Positions 1-5,941 of a DNA stretch of 8,356 nucleotides are shown here, one piece after another (the first letter of the stretch is position 1; the number at the start of each line of letters is the position of its first letter). The position numbers and the translations under genes are program-made. The notes beneath the pieces were generated by a model. That model saw only the letters and a program-made list of their open reading frames with translations, did not search any database and was not told where the DNA came from. Origin of the DNA: Gemmatimonadota bacterium. Its GTDB lineage: Bacteria; Gemmatimonadota; Gemmatimonadetes; Gemmatimonadales; GWC2-71-9. The stretch lies in NCBI GenBank assembly GCA_003221825.1, contig QHUE01000204.1, positions 1 through 8,356 of the forward strand, written 5' to 3'.

Positions 1-280
1 GATTTTCAAGATTGCGAAGATCGGCACGATCGCCGGCTGCTTCGTGCGGAGCGGCGTGATTCCGCGGACGGGACGGGTGCGGGTCATCCGCAACGGCGTC
101 GAGGTCTACGACGGGACGTTGGCGTCATTGAAACGGTTCAAGGATGACGTCCGCGAGGTCCGCGAGGGCTTCGAGTGCGGCATCGGCATCGAGAATTTCA
201 ACGACGTCAAGGTGAGCGACTTGATCGAGTCGTATCGGATCGAGGAGGTTGCGCGCTCCCTCAGCGCGACGGAGTCGTGA
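1..280 (+). CDS. infB: Translation initiation factor IF-2, C-terminal end (partial)
   Basis: This is the last part of IF-2, the GTPase that brings fMet-tRNA to the 30S subunit and promotes subunit joining in the cytoplasm. The frame is open from base 2 and reads IFKIAKIGTIAGCFV, then a stretch with VIPRTGRVRVIRNG and ends with GFECGIGIENFNDVKVSD. These are hallmarks of the C-terminal C2 beta-barrel (domain IV) that recognises formyl-methionine. The G domain and N-terminal part lie upstream of the window. A GTG at base 44 is internal and not the true start. The stop TGA at 278-280 shares its last base with the ATG of the next gene, so the two are probably translationally coupled. Identity is clear; only the length is unknown. 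Confidence 0.96.
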   Translation, partial: IFKIAKIGTIAGCFVRSGVIPRTGRVRVIRNGVEVYDGTLASLKRFKDDVREVREGFECGIGIENFNDVKVSDLIESYRIEEVARSLSATES

Positions 281-558
281 TGGTGGGCGTGATGGTGTGG
301 GAGCTGCATCTGCCGGCGTGCCAGTCGCTCAAGGATAAGCGCACGATCGTGAAGAGCCTTAAGGATCGGATGCACAACCGCTTCAATGTGTCCGTGGCGG
401 AAACGGCGCATCACGATCTCTGGCAGCGGGCGGAGCTGACGGCTGCGGTGGTGAGCACCGACCGGCGCCACGCCGAGAGCGTCTTGCGCGAGGCGGACCA
501 GCTCGTCGCCGGCGCCGATGGCGCGCGCATCGTGGACACCAGCACGAGCTATCTCTGA
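280..558 (+). CDS. ylxP: DUF503 / YlxP family small protein
   Basis: A 92-residue cytoplasmic protein of the DUF503 (YlxP) family. Its exact role is not established; its conserved place between infB and rbfA suggests a link to ribosome assembly or translation, which is inference. The family signature is visible: a beta strand VMVWELHLP (residues 4-12), then SLKDKRTIVKSLKDR (16-30), FNVSVAE (35-41) and the HHDLWQRAEL block (44-53), followed by VVSTDRRHAESVL. Length is typical. I chose ATG at 280 because it overlaps the infB stop as TGATG and has GGAG at 271-274 with a 5-base spacer; the longer open frame from 175 lies inside infB and shows no family similarity. The TGA stop lies one base before the rbfA ATG. 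Confidence 0.9.
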   Translation: MVGVMVWELHLPACQSLKDKRTIVKSLKDRMHNRFNVSVAETAHHDLWQRAELTAAVVSTDRRHAESVLREADQLVAGADGARIVDTSTSYL

Positions 559-559
559 G

Positions 560-916
560 ATGAAGCGTCGCAGCCATCGTCCCGAGCGTTTGAGCGAGCT
601 GATCCGCCAGGCCGTCGGTGCGTTTCTCACCGGCGACGTGCGCGATCCGCGGATCGGCTTCGTCACCGTGACCGGCGTCGACGTCTCGCCCGATCTGTCC
701 CACGCCAATGTGCGCGTGAGCGTGATGGGCTCGGACGAAGAAAAGGCGACGTCGCTCGAGGGCCTGGCGAGCGCCGCGCGGTTTCTGCGGGCGCAGCTCT
801 CCAAGGAGCTGCATCTGCGCACGAGCCCGGAGCTGCATTTCCACCTGGACCGCGGGCTCGAGCACGCGCAGCACATCGATCGGGTCTTGAAGGAGCTGAA
901 GGAGACGGACGACTGA
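560..916 (+). CDS. rbfA: 30S ribosome-binding factor A
   Basis: RbfA binds the small ribosomal subunit during late maturation of 16S rRNA and matters especially in the cold. The predicted protein has 118 residues, normal for the family. It shows the basic N-terminus RRSHRPERLSELI, the DPRIGFVTVTGVDVSPDLSHANVRVSV core (residues 29-55), and the second half of the KH-like fold ending with SPELHFHLDRGLEHAQHIDRVL (89-110). The start is ATG 560, one base after the ylxP stop. An ATG at 518 in the same frame would add 14 residues encoded inside ylxP and is unlikely. There is no strong Shine-Dalgarno (only GAG at 546-548), so coupling to ylxP translation is likely. The end overlaps truB by four bases if truB starts at CTG 913. 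Confidence 0.96.
   Translation: MKRRSHRPERLSELIRQAVGAFLTGDVRDPRIGFVTVTGVDVSPDLSHANVRVSVMGSDEEKATSLEGLASAARFLRAQLSKELHLRTSPELHFHLDRGLEHAQHIDRVLKELKETDD
899..904 (+). promoter_or_regulatory. Strong ribosome binding site that supports the CTG start of truB
   Basis: AAGGAG lies inside the last codons of rbfA, followed by an 8-base spacer and then CTG at 913-915. This is near-ideal Shine-Dalgarno geometry for a start at 913. The next in-frame candidate, GTG at 937, has only a GGTGG at 922-926 before it. The placement decides in favour of CTG 913. Confidence 0.65.
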
Positions 917-1773
917 GACCCGGTGGGCTGGTCCTGGTGGCCAAACCCGCCGGCCCCACGTCCCATGACGTCGTCGACATCGCCCGTCGCGCGCTCGGCG
1001 AACAGCGCGTCGGACATCTGGGGACGCTGGATCCGTTCGCGAAGGGGCTGTTGGTGCTGGTGGTAGGTCGGGCGACGCGGCTCGCGCCGTTCGCGGCGGA
1101 ATGGCCCAAGACATACGAAGGCGTCATCCGGCTGGGCGTCACCACCGACACCGACGACCTCACCGGGGCCGTCGTGGCCACCGCGCCGTGGACGGGTATC
1201 ACCCCGGCGCAGCTCGCGGATGTGATCGGCAGCTTTCGCGGCGCCTACGAGCAGCGGCCGCCGGCCTACTCGGCGGTGAGGATCGCGGGGGAGCGGGCCT
1301 ACCGGCGCGCTCGGCGCGGCGAAGCCGTCGCGCCCGAACCGCGGCCGGTGGAGATCCGCGAGCTGGAGATCGTCGAGGCGGCGGTGCCCGATCTCCAGTT
1401 CCGTGCGACGGTCAGCGCGGGCACGTATCTGCGTTCGTTGGCGCGGGACATCGGGGCGAAGCTGGGGTGCGGTGCCCATTTGACGATGCTGCGGCGCACC
1501 GCCGTCGGGCCGCTGCGGCTGGAGGATGCGGTGGCGCCGGAGGCCGTGACGCCGGCCGTGTTGCAGGATGCGGCGGTCCTGGTCGCACACATGCCGCAGC
1601 GACAGGTAGATAAGAAGGAACGCGACGCCGTGGTGCACGGTCGCCCGATACCGAGCGGCCAGACGGCCGACGGCAGACGGCAGATCGCCATCTTCGCCGG
1701 CGATGAGCTTCTAGCCGTAGCGGACTCGGTGGGCGACCTTCTGAAGCCCCTTGTGGTGGTGGCGGAGCGCTGA
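913..1773 (+). CDS. truB: tRNA pseudouridine(55) synthase TruB, probable CTG start
   Basis: TruB converts U55 in the T-loop of tRNAs to pseudouridine. The catalytic motif GHLGTLDPFAKGLL is present with the nucleophile Asp at residue 40. Other family blocks are KPAGPTSHDVV (11-21), KTYEGVIRLG (66-75, with the Tyr that stacks on the substrate), QRPPAYSAVRIAGERAYRRAR (115-134, partly shown as conserved PPAYSA) and SAGTYLRSLARDIG (168-181). The last 60 or so residues resemble the short TruB C-terminal/PUA-like domain. Length is 286 residues from CTG 913. The first ordinary start, GTG 937, would remove GGLVLV, the conserved beta strand before KPAG. No ATG, GTG or TTG exists in frame just upstream of 937. 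Starting at CTG gives MRPGGLVLVAKPAG, a normal TruB beginning. The stop overlaps the ribF ATG (TGATG). The product is certain; the start is inferred. Confidence 0.93.
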   Translation: MRPGGLVLVAKPAGPTSHDVVDIARRALGEQRVGHLGTLDPFAKGLLVLVVGRATRLAPFAAEWPKTYEGVIRLGVTTDTDDLTGAVVATAPWTGITPAQLADVIGSFRGAYEQRPPAYSAVRIAGERAYRRARRGEAVAPEPRPVEIRELEIVEAAVPDLQFRATVSAGTYLRSLARDIGAKLGCGAHLTMLRRTAVGPLRLEDAVAPEAVTPAVLQDAAVLVAHMPQRQVDKKERDAVVHGRPIPSGQTADGRRQIAIFAGDELLAVADSVGDLLKPLVVVAER

Positions 1774-2669
1774 TGCGTCCGGCGGTCGTGACGTTGGGTA
1801 CCTTCGACGGCGTGCACCGCGGACACCAGGCGGTGCTGGCCGAGGTGACGCGGCGGGCACGGGCGGCGGCGGGAAACCTGACGAGCGTGCTGGTGACGTT
1901 CGAGCCGCATCCGCTCGCGGTGGTGAATCCGGCGGCGGCGCCAAAGCTGTTGACGCTGCCGGAGGAAAAAAGAGATTTGGTCGCGGCGCACGGCATCGAG
2001 CAATTCGTGCTGATGCCGTTCACGCCGGCGGTCGCGCAGCTCGACGCCACGGCGTTTGTCCGACGACTGTGCGACGAGTACGCGATGCGCGAGCTGGTGA
2101 TGGGGTACGATCACGGGTTCGGCCGCGGCCGGGCCGGGGACGTGGAGCTGGTGCAGCGGTTGGCGCGGGATCAGGACTTTGCGGTGGCGGTGGTGGACCC
2201 GGTGCGCGACAACGGGCAGCCGATATCGTCCACGCTGATCCGCACCACGCTGGCGCGCGGCGATCTGGAGGCGGCGGCCCGCTGGCTGGGCCGGCCGTAT
2301 GGGATTCGCGGCGCGGTGGTGCGCGGGGCGGGGCGCGGACGGTCGATCGGGATTCCGACGATCAACCTGGCGTCGCCCGACTCGAGGAAGCTGCTGCCGC
2401 CTGACGGCGTCTACGCCGTCCGCGCGAGGCTGCAGGATGGAAGGACGTTCGGGGGCATGATGAATCAGGGTCCCCGGCCGACATTTGGTGAAGCGGCTCG
2501 CACGCTCGAAATCCACCTGTTCGATTTCGACGGCGACCTGTATGGAGAGACGGTAGATGTGGAATGGGTCCGTCGCCTGCGCGACGTGCAGGCGTTCCCG
2601 TCCCGCGACGCGCTGGTGGCGCAGCTCGAGCGCGACCGCCAGGCGGCGCGGGCGACCCTCAACCGGTAG
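1773..2669 (+). CDS. ribF: Bifunctional riboflavin kinase / FMN adenylyltransferase
   Basis: RibF phosphorylates riboflavin to FMN and then adenylates FMN to FAD in the cytoplasm. The N-terminal nucleotidyltransferase domain shows LGTFDGVHRGH (residues 8-18), FEPHP (43-47) and ISSTLIR (151-157), the adenylyltransferase signatures. The C-terminal riboflavin kinase barrel shows GRGRSIGIPTINL (187-199, a PTIN form of the usual PTAN motif), DGVYAVRA (211-218), NQGPRPTFG (231-239) and EIHLFDFDGDLYG (246-258). At 298 residues it is near the usual length but has a short leader before the first strand. ATG 1773 overlaps the truB stop and follows GGAG at 1764-1767 with a 5-base spacer. A gap of 9 bases, the largest in the window, separates it from secDF. 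Confidence 0.96.
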   Translation: MRPAVVTLGTFDGVHRGHQAVLAEVTRRARAAAGNLTSVLVTFEPHPLAVVNPAAAPKLLTLPEEKRDLVAAHGIEQFVLMPFTPAVAQLDATAFVRRLCDEYAMRELVMGYDHGFGRGRAGDVELVQRLARDQDFAVAVVDPVRDNGQPISSTLIRTTLARGDLEAAARWLGRPYGIRGAVVRGAGRGRSIGIPTINLASPDSRKLLPPDGVYAVRARLQDGRTFGGMMNQGPRPTFGEAARTLEIHLFDFDGDLYGETVDVEWVRRLRDVQAFPSRDALVAQLERDRQAARATLNR

Positions 2670-2678
2670 AGAGCGACG

Positions 2679-5150
2679 ATGGGGAAGATTCGTCAGCGGC
2701 TATATGTGATCGCGGCACTCATCGTGGTCAGCATCATCGCCCTGGTGCCGCGCAACACGAAGCAGCGCGTCCGCGATGCCACGAGCGGCGCCATGAAGGA
2801 CACGACGGTGCGGCGCGTGCCGATCAACCTGGGGCTCGACCTCCAGGGCGGCATTCACCTGGCGCTCGAGGTCGACCAGTCCAAAGGCCCGGTGCCCGAT
2901 TGCGCCGACGCCATCCAGCGCGCCGAACGCGTGGTCCGCACCCGCATGGACGAGTTCGGCACGAAGGAGCCCGTGGTGCAGATCCAGGGCCGCTGCCGGC
3001 TGATCGTCGAGCTGGCGGGCGAAAAGGATCCCGCCCGTGCCCGGGGCGTCATTCAGCGCACGGCATTCCTCGAGTTCCGCATCACCGACATGAAGAGCCT
3101 GTTCAAGGACGCGCTGCCCCTGATGGATGCCGCCTTGCGAAAGGCGGGCATCAAGTCGCGCAGCACCGCGGCGCCGTCCGCGGTGGCGCAGCTGTTCGGC
3201 GGCGACACCACCAAGACGGCCCGCGACTCGGCCGCCGATGCGAACACCCCCGGCGTGCTGTCGTCGTTGCTGTTTCAGGGCCAGCTCCCGGGTGAGTTCC
3301 TGGTGCCCGAAGAGCAGTGGCCGCTGGTGGACAGCCTCACGAGCCGGCCCGACGTGCGGGCCGCCATCCCGCGCGGCCTCGAGCTGCGGTGGGGCGCGCA
3401 ATCCGAATCGCGCGGGGCGCGCGCCTATCGGGCCCTGTACGCCGTGGAGGCGCGGCCGATCATCACCGGTGAAGAGCTGGTCAAGGCCGTCGCCCGCCGC
3501 GACCCCGTCACCAATCAGTCGATCGTCGCGTTCCAGCTGAGCCATCGCGGCGCCCGGAAGTTCGCGGACGAGACGGCGCGGCACATCAACGACTACATGG
3601 CAATCATCCTCGACTCCCGCGTCCAGGGTCAGCCGCCCATCATCAAGAGCCAGATCGGGGCGAACGGCCAGATCGAGCTGGGGACCAAGCCGCTGCAGGA
3701 AGCGAGCGACCTGGCGCTGGTGTTGCGCGCGGGGGCGTTGCCCGCGCCGCTCACCATCGTCGACGAGCGCTCGATCAGCGCGACGCTGGGGGCCGACTCG
3801 ATTCACGATGGCGTGCTCGCGGGTGTGGTCGGCGTGTTGCTCGTGGTCGTCATCATGATCGGCTACTACCGGATGTCCGGCGCCCTGGCCGTCGCGGCGC
3901 TCACCCTCTACTGCCTCTTTACGCTGGCCGGACTCGCGCTCTTCGGCTTCACCCTGACGTTGCCGGGCCTCGCCGGCTTCGTCCTGTCGATCGGCATCGC
4001 GGTGGACGCGAACGTGCTGATCTTCGAGCGCATCCGGGAGGAGCTGGTCCACGGCAAGTCGCTGCGGCTCGCGGTGGATGACGGCTTCCTCCACGCCATG
4101 AATGCGATCGTGGACTCGAACGTCAGCACCATCCTGACTGCGCTCATTTTGTACGCCGTGGGAACGGGCCCGGTGCAGGGCTTTGCGATCACGCTGATCA
4201 TCGGTATCATCGCCTCGATGATCTCGGCCATCTTTGTGGTGAAGACACTCTTCCTCGTGTGGCTGTACCGGCGGCCCGACATGATCAACGTGGCGCATAA
4301 GGTGCCCACGGCCAACATCCGCGCCGCGCTGGACAACGTCGGCCTGCTCGGCGCCGACATTCAGACTTTCGGCTCGGACACCTCCTACCAGGTGCGGGCG
4401 CGACTCGGCGCGGAAGCGACGGGCGAAGCGGGCACGCAGGCGGTGGCCGACGCCGTGGCACGGGCCCTCGACCAGAGCGTCGGGACCGGACAGTACCAGA
4501 TCCAGCGCCGGGAGGCGGTGGGACCCAAAGTGGGCCGCGAGCTCCAGGGGAAGGCGCTCATCGCCATCCTCTTCAGCTTCGTCGTGACCCTGATCTATTT
4601 GGCCGTGCGCTTCGAGTGGCGGTTCGGTCTGGCCGCCGTCGTCGCGACGGCCCACGACATCGTTGCGACGATCGCGTTCATCAGCGTCATGCATCTCGAA
4701 GTAAGTCTCGTCGTCGTAGGCGCGGTGCTCACCGTCGTGGGCTACTCCCTCAACGACACGATCATCATCTTCGACCGCGTGCGCGAAAACCTGCGCAAGT
4801 ACCGGCGCCAGAATCTGTACGAGATTCTTAACCTCTCGATCAACGAAACGCTGCCGCGCTCAGTCTTGACGCACGGCACGACCATCGCCACCACCCTCTC
4901 GCTGCTCATCCTCGCGGGCGAGGTGATCCGGCCGTTCGCCTGGGTCATGTCGTTCGGCATCTTCACGGGCACGTTCTCCTCCATCTATATCGCGGCGCCC
5001 GTGCTGCTGTGGATCGAGAAGCGCTGGCCCGGTGAGGATGCGCGCGGCGCGCGGACGTTCGGGAGCCGCGCACCCGCGGCGCCGCCCGTCGCTGGACCGC
5101 CGGTGACGCCGTCGGCTCCGCAGCCCCGCGCCCCGCAGCCCGCACGCTAG
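2679..5150 (+). CDS. secDF: Fused protein translocase subunit SecDF, apparently missing SecF helix 1
   Basis: SecDF sits in the inner membrane next to SecYEG and uses the proton gradient to pull secreted proteins outward. The 823-residue chain begins with helix 1 (about 7-23). The large outside P1 domain (about 25-375) includes LGLDLQGG (51-58) and ends near LRAGALPAPLTIVDERSI. SecD helices 2-6 follow (about 378-529) with IGIAVDANVLIFERI, Asp443. The SecF half starts at about 541 with KVPTANIRAALDNVG, then VGPKVGREL (614-622), helices between about 625 and 779, and YSLNDTIIIFDRVREN. Asp443, Asp693 and Arg727 match the conserved proton-path residues of Thermus SecDF (D340, D637, R671), and the 34-residue spacing of the last two is identical. 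The usual SecF first helix and GIDFTGG-type motif are absent between about 530 and 545. P1 carries a roughly 120-residue insert (138-258). The tail (about 786-823) is Pro/Ala-rich. ATG 2679 follows GAGAG at 2669-2673. The 3' end overlaps tatD. Confidence 0.94.
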   Translation: MGKIRQRLYVIAALIVVSIIALVPRNTKQRVRDATSGAMKDTTVRRVPINLGLDLQGGIHLALEVDQSKGPVPDCADAIQRAERVVRTRMDEFGTKEPVVQIQGRCRLIVELAGEKDPARARGVIQRTAFLEFRITDMKSLFKDALPLMDAALRKAGIKSRSTAAPSAVAQLFGGDTTKTARDSAADANTPGVLSSLLFQGQLPGEFLVPEEQWPLVDSLTSRPDVRAAIPRGLELRWGAQSESRGARAYRALYAVEARPIITGEELVKAVARRDPVTNQSIVAFQLSHRGARKFADETARHINDYMAIILDSRVQGQPPIIKSQIGANGQIELGTKPLQEASDLALVLRAGALPAPLTIVDERSISATLGADSIHDGVLAGVVGVLLVVVIMIGYYRMSGALAVAALTLYCLFTLAGLALFGFTLTLPGLAGFVLSIGIAVDANVLIFERIREELVHGKSLRLAVDDGFLHAMNAIVDSNVSTILTALILYAVGTGPVQGFAITLIIGIIASMISAIFVVKTLFLVWLYRRPDMINVAHKVPTANIRAALDNVGLLGADIQTFGSDTSYQVRARLGAEATGEAGTQAVADAVARALDQSVGTGQYQIQRREAVGPKVGRELQGKALIAILFSFVVTLIYLAVRFEWRFGLAAVVATAHDIVATIAFISVMHLEVSLVVVGAVLTVVGYSLNDTIIIFDRVRENLRKYRRQNLYEILNLSINETLPRSVLTHGTTIATTLSLLILAGEVIRPFAWVMSFGIFTGTFSSIYIAAPVLLWIEKRWPGEDARGARTFGSRAPAAPPVAGPPVTPSAPQPRAPQPAR

Positions 5151-5941
5151 TCGACACCCACTGTCACCTCGGCGATGCCGCGTTCGACGCTGATCGCGAC
5201 GCCGTGCTGGCCCGCGCGAAAGCCGCGGGCATCGGGCATGTCGTGGTGATCGCGGAGTCCGTCGCCGCGACCGAGCGCGTGGCGTCGCTGGCGAACAAGC
5301 CGGGCCTGTCGGCCACCGCGGGCGTGCATCCCCACGAGGCGAGCAGCTGGTCAGACGCCACCTGGGCGCGGATCCGGCAGCTCATCGCCTCGGACCCGGC
5401 CGTCGTTGCCGTGGGCGAGACAGGCCTCGATTACCACTATCTCCATTCGCCGCGCGAGGCGCAGCGGGCGGCCTTCGAAAAGCAGCTCGAGCTCGGCATG
5501 GAGTTTGGGCTGCCGGTCGTCGTGCACGCCCGTGACGCCGACGCCGATATGGCGGCAATGCTCAATGCCGTGCCCGCCGGCGCTCCGCCCGTCGTGCTGC
5601 ACAGCTTCTCGTCCGGTGACGCAGTCTGGGAAGCGGGGCTCGCGATCAATGCATATTTCTCGTTCAGCGGCATGATCACCTTCAAGAATTGGACGCGGAC
5701 CGACCGCGTCACCGCGTGCCCGCGCGACCGTCTCTTGCTCGAGACGGACGCGCCATATCTCGCGCCGGTCCCGCACCGTGGCCACCGCAACGAGCCGGCG
5801 TTCGTGCGCCAGGTGGCCGAGCGCGCGGCGGCGCTGTGCGGCGAAACCGTCGAGGCCCTGGCGCAGCGCACGACGGACAATGCCCGGCGCTGCTTCGCGG
5901 CACGCAACGCGCGCGTCTCACGCATCGAATCCACCCTATGA
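5144..5941 (+). CDS. tatD: TatD-family metal-dependent hydrolase, probable ACG start
   Basis: A TIM-barrel amidohydrolase of the TatD family; characterised members are metal-dependent DNases, often 3'-5' exonucleases, in the cytoplasm. From base 5144 the protein has 265 residues, the usual length. The expected metal ligands are all present: His6 and His8 in VDTHCHLG, Glu92 in VGETGLDYHY, His128 in VVVHARDAD, His153 in VLHSFSSGD and Asp202 in LLETDAPYLAPVPHRG. The ending RNEPAFVRQVAE...TTDNARRCF is also typical. The first ordinary start in frame, GTG 5204, would remove both N-terminal histidines. The frame is open back to a TGA at 5033 but holds no ATG, GTG, TTG or CTG before 5204. ACG at 5144 gives (M)LVDTHCHLG, exactly where family members begin. 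No Shine-Dalgarno is visible, so coupling to secDF is likely. A C-for-T sequencing error is the main alternative. It ends in an ATGA overlap with fhs. Confidence 0.9.
   Translation, partial: TLVDTHCHLGDAAFDADRDAVLARAKAAGIGHVVVIAESVAATERVASLANKPGLSATAGVHPHEASSWSDATWARIRQLIASDPAVVAVGETGLDYHYLHSPREAQRAAFEKQLELGMEFGLPVVVHARDADADMAAMLNAVPAGAPPVVLHSFSSGDAVWEAGLAINAYFSFSGMITFKNWTRTDRVTACPRDRLLLETDAPYLAPVPHRGHRNEPAFVRQVAERAAALCGETVEALAQRTTDNARRCFAARNARVSRIESTL

Noticed and set aside
300..818. Shared 14-mer GGAGCTGCATCTGC at 300-313 and 805-818
   Set aside because: Both encode ELHL-type segments in unrelated proteins with the same preferred codons; no other sign of a repeat family.
106..1638. Long minus-strand open frame of 510 codons opposite infB-truB
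   Set aside because: It is Arg/His/Pro-rich with no family motif and lies opposite well-identified genes; long antisense frames are usual in GC-rich DNA.
1961..1979. GGAGG followed by six A and a G in ribF, resembling a dnaX-type frameshift site or an internal start
   Set aside because: The AAAAAAG is not in the phase needed for the A AAA AAG heptamer (codons are GAA AAA AGA). The -1 frame leads to a motif-free shadow, and the in-frame TTG at 1977 would cut through the nucleotidyltransferase domain.
2700..4694. Long minus-strand open frame of 664 codons opposite secDF
   Set aside because: Composition (His, Asp, Arg, Gln rich) and lack of motifs mark it as the antisense shadow of secDF.
5130..5160. 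Programmed frameshift making a SecDF-TatD fusion protein
   Set aside because: A -1 shift would join the frames, but there is no slippery heptamer near the TAG, and the ACG start gives a normal TatD N-terminus without needing a fusion.
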